Below, piece after piece: positions 27,601 to 38,173 of a stretch of DNA of 64,000 nucleotides (its first letter is position 1; each line of letters starts with the position of its first letter). The DNA comes from Ciona savignyi (taxonomy: Eukaryota > Chordata > Ascidiacea > Phlebobranchia > Cionidae). Made by a program: the position numbers and the translations under genes. The stretch spans positions 441,874-505,873 of the forward strand of contig CH003035.1 in assembly GCA_000149265.1 (NCBI GenBank), written 5' to 3'. Below the pieces are notes generated by a model that was not told the DNA's origin, did not search any database, and saw only the letters and a program-made list of their open reading frames with translations.

Positions 27601-27742
27601 TGCAGTATACCGTCTTTTAAAATGGAGGGGGCATAATTGTCTCATTCCCGCTGAAACCGGGGAACCCCCGACTAATGGGGAAAACGGCATTACCAACCCC
27701 GCTTTTGAAGCCGATTCTGCGCATGAACCTACTAATGCGTGA
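24640..27742 (+). CDS. slc10a: SLC10 family sodium/bile acid-type symporter
   Basis: Eight exons: 24640-24752, 24864-24988, 25049-25184, 25384-25502, 26110-26198, 26332-26430, 27071-27228 and 27517-27742. All joins keep phase and yield 354 residues, the usual SLC10A size. SLC10 carriers import bile acids or sulphated steroids together with sodium at the plasma membrane. The extracellular N-terminus has N-glycosylation sites (NVS, NQT, NVT, NAT). Family signatures in order are MFGFGCSIELKKV, PPEATGVYIQGSCPGGTYSN, YWLDGDVNFSVVMTTVST, ALGTMP-like AMGTMPLWL, and ETGMQNTALG, which holds the Glu and Gln of the sodium sites. The tail is short and polar. Helices are encoded in the family order without loss, so the gene looks functional. 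It resembles the SLC10A1/A2/A6 branch; substrate cannot be read from sequence. Exon 2 uses the acceptor TGCTTTCTAG at 24863, since the upstream AG would bring a stop into frame. Confidence 0.93.
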
Positions 27743-27828
27743 AGAATGACGTATATATTTTCTTTGTTTATATGTGAGCTTGGCGTACTTGCAATTGTTT
27801 TGTTTTCAATTATTAGCGGCAATTTCAC

Positions 27829-27834
27829 AATAAA
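27829..27834 (+). terminator. Polyadenylation signal of SLC10 gene
   Basis: AATAAA lies 87 bases after the SLC10 stop codon. A second AATAAA occurs near 27986. Confidence 0.5.
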
Positions 27835-28272
27835 AAATATTCCCAAACACTGCTTTTCTAAGATGCATTAACCATTTTGTTTTTAAGGCGAATTAAGTTT
27901 GGTTCATTGTGTCATATTTTAAAGATTTGTATAAATGGGTGTATGCTTAATATTTGTTTTATATAAAAAATACGTTCTCGAAAAATAAAACCCATTTGTT
28001 TATTTATTTCTAGGCAATAAGTATACTTATTTTCTTGTTTCCGGCGTTTTCTGTATAAAATTGTGCGTTAAACCGAAGACGACACTTTACGCGTTTCCTA
28101 AATGTTCGAATTACGGAAATAACGTGTTTATTGTAAGAAGGCAGTGGAGAAATAACAATAGATCGTTGAAAGAACGAATATTTGCAGGCGTGGCAGATGA
28201 GCTGCTATAGTAAAAAGCAATAAGACAGCCTTCCACGATATTTTTATATTTTAAGTAATTTTGCGTTGAACA

Positions 28273-29013
28273 ATGACTTCTAATGCTGGATTTGTCGGTG
28301 ATGAAGTCGAACCTTCCAAGGTAAGCTGATATCTTTAAAAACGTTGATTTTCCGTTGAATTTATGTATTTTGTTTTTCCCAGACACTGAGCGAGCTGTTT
28401 TCGGCGGTAAGAACTGACTTTGTTTGACCATAGGTTATTTGTCTATGATTTTAAGTAAAACGAACATTTATTTTACTCGTAGAACGTCGGAGACGATTCT
28501 CGAATTGATGCAACAAGGTTCGCGCAAATGGTGAATGAAAATCGGTCTAACTTACCTCGGTCGGTTATCACGAAAGTCACCAACTACATTGACCGGAATA
28601 AAGACGGCTATGTAACTTTGGAAGAAATTGAGAAAATGGTTTGTTTTAAAAACTTATCCTAATATAGGCCAAGTCTTGAAGACAGATTAGTGTTTTGTTA
28701 ATTTTGTACAAAATGATTCTTTGAACATTATTGATTTTATCGCAATTTTAGTGTATTTAAGTATCAATAAGTAAAACTTATGCTAATTGAATAACGTTTT
28801 GGAATGTAGGAGGCGGAAGACATTGAGAAGGTTGCGAAGAAAGCTGGTGTCACTCGGGGTCAACTCGCAATGTTCAACAAAGGTTACCAAAGAGTTGGAA
28901 ATTTTATTCTCACCAAAGACCAGCAAAAACTGGCATACGGTGATCAATACAACTGCTGTCCACCACCCATTGGTATTCTGTTGATCAGTCTAGCACAGGT
29001 CAGTTCCATTGTG

Positions 29014-29045
<32 letters not shown>

Positions 29046-30941
29046 CAGTATATATAAATATAGGATACTGGACCCTAAAATGGGGTAACCAACAACACAT
29101 TATTATAACAAATTATTATAGTTTCCTTTATTTTATAGTGTTGTGTCTGCCTGTTTAGTGTTTATAACGACTTTTTTGCATTTATTTTTCTTCTAGGAAA
29201 TATAAAAATAGTAACCATTTACTCTTTTATTTAAAACGGTAAATCTATTGAGCAAGAGAAGGAGACAGACGACATTTGTTAAAATAAATGCTTTTAATAA
29301 TATTCTACCGTGTTTAGTAAGCGTCTGACCGAAAGCAATATATAATGCGCATAAAGAAAGTCACATGACAAAAATATAAGCTCTGTGAAATTCCGCTCTT
29401 ATTATATTTCTTTCCTATTTCGCAATGTCGGTATAATTTTTATGCCTCACAAGACCAAAGCGGACCACTAATAGTTAAAACCATGCGATTTAGATAGGGG
29501 TATATATCTACTACGGTCAACTGAGCGGAGAATGGTTCAACATCAGTAAGGAAGTAATAGATTCCCCAATATCGTTCTTACCGACCAGACGAAGGGAGGC
29601 TTGGAGATTTATAACTTACATGTTCGCACATGCAGGGTAAAAAAGTGTTATAAATTATTTCATGGGAAAAATATACTACGAACAAAGTTATGTATATTTA
29701 TTTTAAATGTTATCACTCAAATGAAGTGCTTTTCAATAAGTAATGCAAACCAGCGACCATAGCATGTCAGTTGCTTTTATTACGTCATAATTCTGTTATA
29801 TTTCGAATTTCACCTTATCATTTTACAAAACTATGACATTTCCCTAAATAAGACCAAAATTGAATCAAACTAGTGGTAACATGCAATTACTACCAACCCG
29901 GTGTCGTCAAAGCCTTTTAAACTTTATTCACGTTTTTATATCAACATTGTACGTACATACTGGTAATACTTCCATAGAAGGACCCCTTTTAAACTATGAC
30001 CATTGATCATGTTTAACTCTATACTTACAACAGTGATCTTTATAAACAATTAATCATGTTTTAATACCATGCAGGCTTGAGCATGTATTGTTCAACGTGT
30101 TGGTGCAAATGATTCTTGCCATTCCACTTGAAATGGTGCACGGAGGATTGAGAATTGGGGGAATATATTTCGGCGGTGTGATCGCAGGTAGATATGCCGT
30201 GTGGAACTATAGGAGCAACACATGCGCTTAATATAACTATATGCAAATTGCAACTTAAACAAATTAAGGCAGATGTTATTTTCATAGCAAAGTTGTAATA
30301 CTGTGATAAGGTAACTTGCATTAAAATATTAATAGTAAAACTTGAATAGTGTTTTGTTGACATTTGAAGTATTAACAAATTGAGAAACTGTGTTTTTAGG
30401 CTCTCTTGCGTCTTCTGTTGTCGACCCTTCCGTTGCCCTTGTCGGTGGTAGTGGTGGTACTTATGCACTCCTAACAGCTCAAATCGCCAACGTTATCATT
30501 GTGAGTTATAATTGATAAAAATTAAGAAATTTTCTAATTTTATTTTTCACACAGAATGGAGATGTGATGGACAAGTTTTACAGGATACTGAGAGTGGTTA
30601 TCACAGTTGTCCTTTGTAAGTAAAAAAAAACTGTCTACGGTCTAACATACGGCAGTAGCGTATAGTACTAAATATCCTTTGCTATAGTGGTCTTCGACTT
30701 CGGTTATTCGATCTACCGCCGTTTTCAACCTCAAGTTGCTGGTGTTGATGTCTCATTTATTGCCCACGTCGCCGGCGGTATTGCCGGAGTCACCCTCGGC
30801 TTGGTATTGCTCAAAAATTTTAAACAATCTTTGGCTGACAAGATCTGGTTCTGGATTGCCATTATACTCTACGTGGCTTTCATTATATTCGCCGTGGTGT
30901 GGAACGTCTTGTATCCAGACTTTCCGACTCAGGTTGTTTGA
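28273..30941 (+). CDS. rhbdl: EF-hand rhomboid intramembrane serine protease (RHBDL type)
   Basis: Nine exons: 28273-28320, 28383-28406, 28483-28638, 28810-28998, 29494-29636, 30075-30187, 30400-30500, 30555-30615 and 30688-30941. Phases agree throughout and give 362 residues. Rhomboids cut substrates within the membrane, for example to release EGF-like ligands. Residues 60-75 form one complete EF-hand loop, [12 protein letters not shown]. Then comes [13 protein letters not shown], which opens the membrane domain, and [15 protein letters not shown]. Next are HVLFNVLVQ, the catalytic Ser in [10 protein letters not shown] (G-x-S-G), and the catalytic His in [10 protein letters not shown]. Two further helices end the protein. 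EF-hand plus rhomboid matches the RHBDL1/3 group, while parts of the core also resemble RHBDL2. Exon 2 is a 24-nt microexon encoding TLSELFSA. An AT microsatellite lies just after exon 4. The next gene on the right is tail-to-tail, 276 bases away. Confidence 0.93.
29019..29045. repeat. AT dinucleotide microsatellite
   Basis: A run of about thirteen AT units in intron 4 of the rhomboid gene, followed by imperfect AT-rich sequence to about 29062. Confidence 0.8.
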
Positions 30942-31217
30942 ATCATCACCGATGCAAAGTAGTTACATCGCAAGCTTAAAACCAGCCAATATCTGTTGTC
31001 TATGCAAATATTATTGCGTGCTTTTATTTTATTTTGCAAATTTTCCTATACACAAATCGCATGAGTACTATACAATACTAACTGAAGATTTTAATTCGTG
31101 CAAATCATATCGTTGCTTGATTATATCTCCGCAGTAGAGCTAGGCCCACATAGCAATACAGAAAAATATGACAAAATATGTTGCATACAAATGGTCACAA
31201 GGTTATGGATGTTAATT

Positions 31218-34200
31218 TTATTTGGTATATGTAATGCCTGGCCCAAGTAGTGGTAACGGTAGAGGGGCAACCCCATCAACCCAGTCATCTTTTTCTACGT
31301 CAAAGCATTCAACCGTGTCAAGATTTCTTATTGCGCCGTCGTCGCAGTGTTTGCCGCCGACAATATAAATTCGGGGGCCTGGAAAATAGTAACATGATTA
31401 CGTAAGAGAAATATGGTGTGATTATAACTTCGTGGTTACCCAGTACTGCTAACCCAGCGTCGTGGCGACCAATTCGCAGGGCGGTTACACCTTGCCAAAC
31501 TTTGTTCGCATCGTTGTAAACGTCAACGTCGTACACACTGCTGAAGTTGCCACACTCCGTCTCCGCATCTAACCACGCGCCACCGAGCACATACATGTGA
31601 CCCTGACAGACTGCCACGTTGGCAAAGCATCTTGGGAAGCGCATTGCTGCCATCATCTCCCAGCTGCAAACAGGACACTGCATTGCGTGCTACATGCTTT
31701 CATAACTATATAATCTACGCAAATAAACGTATCATTCTACTGGCTATTACGGTTTGGCTGCGAATATTTTAAAACTACGTGCATGGTTTTTCAAAGTATA
31801 ACATTTTATGTCTTAAAGCTACATGTTGTGTCGATAGTCAGGCATTGTAAGTGGGAAAATATGCAGTAATCTATTTTAATTACTCTTTTACTACAAATTA
31901 AATTGCACAGCTAAGAGGCGTACAGACTATTGCCAAATTAACTTGACCACATACTTGCCATACTCCTCATCGTATGCTTCAACAGTGTCGAGAACTACAC
32001 CGCTCTTGTGACAGTATCCTCCGACGGCCCACATTCGGCCTTTGTACACACACACCGAGACCCCGGCTCGGGCGCTGGATAAGGACCCAGAATACTCCCA
32101 AGTTCCTCGGTTAATTGAATATCTTTCCACGTCGCGTAGGATCCTTTGCTTGTGATCCTGACCCCCAATGGCGTAAATGTATCCGTTCAAATAAGCCGCC
32201 TGGTACAATAGAAGGGTGTTAAGAAATGTATTATAAACGCAACCGAAACTTATAATCAAAATTATCACAAAATATAAGCAATAATTATTACTTGTAATGA
32301 CATTCTGGGTGTGGATAAAGATTCAATCTTACACCACTTTAAAGACCCAAGACCCAACCGATGGCAACTTGATATCGGGCAAACCTCTGCACCAGGACCA
32401 GTAAGCGAAGGGTCTGACCCACCTGGTGATAATGTTGAATTGAAAGAAAATAGGTATGGCAACAACTGCTTTGCCAAAATTTCTAATAAAAATGGCGACT
32501 ATTAAGCTGAATAAGAACGCCTGGCATATAGTGGTGGAATAAAGGTTAACTGAAAGGCAACGGATTATTTTGCTGATCACTAAACTCCACGTTTGTGCCA
32601 TGCACTTGGGACAATGTCCTGCACTTAACGGACACGAATCGAACTGAAACAGTTTTACCATCATAACCATGGATACGTGGTACTTTTACAATAGTCCGTG
32701 TCAAAATAACTACATCTTTTTTACAATTAAGTTTTAACCGGAATACCTTATCCTATAAGATACACATACCGATAATATAAAGAGCTCCTTTACAGTAGAC
32801 AGCAGCGTGATGATTCCGGGGTTCCTGCAATTTGGCGAACCTCAGCCACGAATTCTCCCTCTCCTCATACTTATACACACCATCTGAGGCGACTTTCTGT
32901 TTCGTATCAATTCCTGTCAAATAATTGTTAGATGAGCCCGAGAAATATAAAAATAACATCGCGTTTTCCTTAGAGTCATTAACTCTATTAGGAGCAATGG
33001 GATTATTTGGGTAGCGGACGTCCCTTCACTTGGGATAGTTGCAGAGAAACACCATAAGGGTGATTATCTGCGGGGCAGCTATCTTAGTATACTTAATAGG
33101 ACACAGTAGTTGTCAATGGCAGATGAGAATTTGATCAATGTTGTCAACGAACTAGATTACGAAACAATGTGCATGGTTTTATTCTCAAAAGTCACCTCCG
33201 GAAGCGAGTATGTAGTCAGGACAGCAAGCGCATGGTTTAATTGGACAGAAGGGTGAAGTTTTGTCTTTCTTCACCAGCCCACCGTCCTCCGCCACCGACC
33301 ATTCTTCCTCATCAGAGTTGTAACATCTATAGATGGTGTATAACCAATAAAATTTGATCGAGGGTGGATATGTAGTTAAGGGGGTGGTTTAGCTAAGTAT
33401 CAATCGGGATGAATCCCAAATGTCGGTACTGTTGGAAGCAGCATGTTCTATAGACTTAGCCCTTAGCGCTTATATTTCTTGTTGTGCAATTTTTTAAAAT
33501 TTAAGAAAACAAATTAAATCTGTAGTCTGTGCATTTCCCTACTGTTTTGTAAAATTTGCCTCCCATAAAAACAGCCTAAAAAAATCTCACAAGTCTGAAC
33601 CTACTTGTTCGTTCCTATTCGCTGTTTTTGTCCGCGAGGTGGGTCTATGGCATACGTCCCTTCGGAGAAAGCCGTTTCGCTCTGCGATTGCAAGCAATGA
33701 TATCTAAAGGCTTCAAGGATCAGCACACGACACTTCTTTTTTCGCATCAAATACCCCTTCGTTTCAACATGCTCTGCAAGTTCTTGTGGAGATAACAACT
33801 GAAGCCTCGTCTGGGGTGAGAAAACAATTTAAAGAAGTTGATTTCACGCGTTCCCTTAAACAATTTTAATATAGTGCAATAAAATATGTATTAATACCTT
33901 GGAGAGGAGATATGGTGCGTGTACCAGATGCATTGGCTCGGCTTCAAGCCACCTGCATAGCGAAGAAAACACACGAAACTCGTCGATGTTTAGTCTGTCG
34001 TCATCCAACAGACATGCGATGGTGTGTACTGATGCTAGCCTATAAAATAGTATCTATTTGTACTTAAATTTCGTTCTATTCACTAGCTTAGGTACGATCC
34101 TTACTTCCAATTATGTTCGCGTGCAAATGATAAAGTTTAAATTAATCTATAACCGCAATTTGAGTCGTTACGCAAAACAAGTACACATCGACTATAGAGG

Positions 34201-36553
34201 TGCAACTATTTGCATCATAACATATTAACTGGTGAATAGAGTAAAATAAAGCCAACTTCGGAATTTATGTGTGTATTATTGCCGTTTTTTAACGGAACCC
34301 CAATTATCATATTTCAAGGTAATAAATACATTAGTTAAGTACTGTACATTGCAATTTTAAAACTGATTTAAAAAAAGTCCTGTTTACTAGACTTACAGAA
34401 ACGCTTCCGTTTCGCAAACTTCAGAGTAATTTCTCGCGGCAAAAGTTTGCACGAAACTAAGGGTAGCAAGGTCACCCTGTAACCGAAGCTCGTCCATAAC
34501 TCCAGTCGTTGTGAGGTTTTCATCCTTGGGGTGCCTGTAACCTTGCGGACCTGGCGCCTCGTTGAATTCCGATCCATTGCTTTGTAACTCACCGCAGCAA
34601 TCTGATGCGTGGAAATACAGAAGTGAATTAGTCTGACCGTGAGGTAAATCTGTCGATTGCGAGGGAGCATACATGGGTATTCTCGCATCTCACGCCGGTA
34701 AAAATTTACTATTTTTTACCTGAAACACAAACAAAAGATTTTCACATATAGTTACTGATATTCTCTCCAGGCTGTATATATAAGTCTCCATGCACAATCA
34801 TCGGGCTATACGCCTTCACATATCAGTATTCCCAAAATATAGTTTTAACCTAAGATAACATAATTAAAAAAAAAGTTATTGGTCAGGAAACGTTTATGGA
34901 ATTATTAATAGGCAAAAAAAACAATTAACGAGAAAATTCCTAAAAAGAAGTGACAGGTCAGACGCGGAAATCTGAATTTCTGTACCGATTTCCGGGCAGC
35001 AGTTTTTGTTGTCCATTGCATCATGAACTCTCTGATTATATGGGATCTTCTGTCTTCCATGTATCATGCTTTTTAAACGAACATCGTTGCTAACCGACTT
35101 GTCTTTTGAAGAGCCTGTCAATTTGTATTTTTACAAAAACACTGTAAAAAAGAACGCTTTCTATAAATATATTATATTGTGTTGGTCGATTTTTATTAGC
35201 ATCACTTCTGTGGTACCCCAAGTGAGGTAAACCCTCAGATGAATTTAAAAAGGCAATTCACACAACCCAGTTAATAGTTTCCTGGATGACAATATTCGTT
35301 TCCTGTCGCGTATGAGCGCACAGCTAAATATATATATAATTCTTCTATGTAACACGTAAGCAAAAATCTGGTACCGGGAGATTTCGACACGGTATTATAA
35401 TAAGTACAGTCACCAAGAATTTGTTAACTGATGATAAATAGACATTAAAAAGCAGAGAATAACCAAATCCCAGGTTAAAGTTCAGAACTAAGGAGAGTCT
35501 GATTTTAAAGCCAACGCGACAATGGACAGACATTTAGTACCCGTAACATAGACAAGGCTTAGCAGTATTAAATGGGCATAAGCTCAAATAAATAGAAAGT
35601 TTTTTGTTTGTGTTAACAATTCTCACCAGGAATAGCGGCCATTTCCAGATCCAATAAAGTTCGCATTACAGCGCTTACCAGACCCTGCATTTGCAACCGA
35701 GCACCTGCAAGTACCAGCGGTCGAGCAGTAGCAGGAGTTACTTGGACGTCAGAGGTGTACATAAATGTGAGGACCTGTAAAATTAGAATAATCAAGATGA
35801 ATATCGCCATGCCGTGGGTAGTTTTGTTTTGAGAAATAAAAAAGTAAAGGGGATTTTCAACAAACTACAGCCTACTCATTGGGAAAAGGGGGTTTCTATA
35901 GCCCACGCTTCTATATTTCGGGAGGGAATTGCGTGCGGCGTGGGTGCATGAAAACAATCCTAGTATATATATTTATGTGTAGGTCATAAGGAGAAATTTT
36001 ATAATGACTCCAGCAACACTAGATTTTTGGATTTTGGGCGTTTTGATTTGATGTTCACACGGCAAAAATGTGCGTAGGCCCATTTTGCATTATGTTTTAA
36101 AGAGATAAAATCGAGGGGCGTTATTAGCCAGCGGCAGTTTCCTTTTCTAAGTGAAAAAAACAAGAAGGGGAATTTAAACCCTAATTATGTTTTTTTAAAT
36201 AAAAAAAAAACAAGAAGGGGAATTTAAACCCTAATTTACATAAGTTTGACGTACCTTACCTGTGAAAAGATCTCCTTCGACATGAAATCCACTATCACTT
36301 CCTTTTCGCACGTTAGACTATTTGAAACGGACATGGCCGTTTTCTTGAGGAATGCATTCCTGAAAAACGGACTGACTGAAGCGGGAACGATCGCATGGCA
36401 GTGAAATGGCTCTCCTTTGACGTTTATAACAACGTCACAAAGTTTCTGAGCTCTCCACAACCGAACAAGATTTCTCCAGTTTTTAACGCAGTGTTTATGG
36501 CTTATAGATTCGCAATTCTTCCATTTGTTGCAGCCATCGGAAGAGTTCTGCAT
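31218..36553 (-). CDS. BTB-BACK-Kelch protein (KLHL family) with an extra insert
   Basis: Twelve exons on the minus strand: 36553-36260, 35774-35627, 35114-34986, 34688-34397, 34039-33898, 33810-33605, 33326-33196, 32913-32770, 32422-32292, 32199-31955, 31663-31440 and 31378-31218. Phases match at all joins and give 748 residues. KLHL proteins are substrate adaptors of Cullin-3 ubiquitin ligases. The BTB domain (about residues 30-145) has LCDVVINVKGEPFHCHAIV and VLTFMYTSDVQV. The BACK domain starts near LATLSFVQTFAARNYSEVCE. Six Kelch blades follow with ASGG, IIGG, AIGG, AVGG, VLGG and IVGG. About 110 polar residues separate BTB from BACK, where most KLHLs have almost none. Exon 34688-34397 uses a weak acceptor but the only one in phase. 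The start is the first in-frame ATG; an ATG at about 36622 would need an implausibly short intron. I cannot assign a particular KLHL number. Confidence 0.88.
36154..36237. repeat. Fifty-base tandem duplication
   Basis: An A-run plus CAAGAAGGGGAATTTAAACC and CTAAT occurs twice with a period of exactly 50 bases (36161 and 36211). It lies 23 bases below the 5' splice site of the first BTB exon on the minus strand. Near-identity suggests a recent duplication. Confidence 0.85.
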
Positions 36554-38173
36554 TATTTTGTGCCAGAAATAATTTTCTGTGTCTAAGTATTTCAAGGTCA
36601 CTTATTACACATACCAAGACTCATGGTGATTTCACAATGCCCATTATATGTCATAGTGGCCATTATTTTTGCTGCAACCAAACAAATCTTTATACATAAC
36701 TTCAGGTTTATGGTAATTCAAATTGTAACAGCAAACACAGAAAAATAATTATGCAATTTATTTCCGATTGTATGCGACCATTAAAATTAGCTTCAGTAAA
36801 AATAGTGCTAAGTGGCCATTGATTTAATCGTGCAATTATAACGTGGCACGGTTTTGAAATGGCAAGCACTAGACAGGTCGAATTTAGAGCGTATGTTGCC
36901 CTTGGGGTTTGGGACCGGGCATTTCAAAGCAATGTTTGAATGCCGCTGTGAACTAGATTTAGATTTGCGATGGATATGGTCAATAATATCAGCCAACAAT
37001 TGAATGTTTTATTTGGCCGCAAAACGCCTTCAAAGTAAATAAATGAACCAACCTTAGGGCGACGGACAAAGTAAATAAAACCTAAAGCTAGCAGTACGTA
37101 CATTTAATCGCAGTCACTCACAAGGGCTTTTGATTCACTCCAAACCTCCAATTAACTCGACGAGTATAACAGCGCGTAACCCAGCTCTCACGAGAGTGGG
37201 TAATCTCTATTCTATCGAGAGAGCATTTTTTTCTTTTTGTGTACATGTAAGCCGTAAGGACTCGGTACAAAACGCGTGAACACATTGAACTGTGACTATT
37301 GTATGCTACGTTTTAAAGCTGTCACTTTGATTGGTTTGGCGTATATCAAGTGTAGTTAGTTGCTAAAGACATCATTAAGCTCTTGCCAAAAGTCCTGATG
37401 TTTTATAAGCTTTTTACCACAACATTTTTAACTTGAGAGAAACAATGATTTACGTTTTCAAGAGTGTTTGTTGATTTTTAAATTTCAATTAGTATTGGGC
37501 TGCGTCGCATAATTTTATCTCGTGCTATAGCTTTAATTGAGAAGGTTAGTGAGTGAGCTTTAGACAGTCACAGAAATGTCGACAATTGCGAACTAAAAAG
37601 TACAGAACCGTCCCGAGTGACCCTCAGCTGTTAAATAGTAGAAATACATTATTAGAAGCTAAAACGTTTGCCTGTTTAACTTGTTCGTTACGTTTCTTAC
37701 TATTCCTTACTGGGCGAAACAAAACAATAACATTGTACAGGTTGTTTTGCAAGCTTTAAGAAATGTAAACACAGCAAACTTCAAAAGTGATGATTCGGCT
37801 GCGCGGGGACCTTCCCATAGTAAATAAGCATTGTACCATACCGATTTTCACGCATGACCGATTTAGTCTACTACAAGAAGGTCTTGTTAATATTGCCTTC
37901 GAAAATCGACGGATAAGCCATGACCATTTGTCCACAAGGAGTTACAGCTAAGATACGCGTGTGTTACCGTTGGTAAGGGTTTAATGCCAGTCGAGTAGGC
38001 ATTGTTATCGGCAAGCTAGTGTTTTTCAGAACTCTACACTCAAGAACATTACATCATCAAATTATTTCTCTTTGTGTAGCTTGCTGACGTATTTTATTTC
38101 TCCCAGGTAGTAGTAGATCATTTCTCACCCGTATTTTAAATTAGCGCACGCATAACGGAACATAGAACTACAA
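36554..38173. other. Divergent promoter region between KLHL and calpain genes
   Basis: About 1.6 kb with no supported exon, between genes transcribed away from each other. It should contain both promoters and 5' UTRs. The longest open stretches (about 68 codons near 37553) lack splice or family support. Confidence 0.5.

Noticed and set aside
32329-32670. 113-codon minus-strand stretch within the KLHL gene as an exon
   Set aside because: The frame lacks Kelch motifs; the true blade is in another frame, exon 32422-32292, with matching phases.
36594-36626. Mini first exon ATGAGTCTTG for KLHL joined to 36594
   Set aside because: Phase fits, but the intron would be only 32 bases, too short for splicing. 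The acceptor at 36595 might be a trans-splice site.
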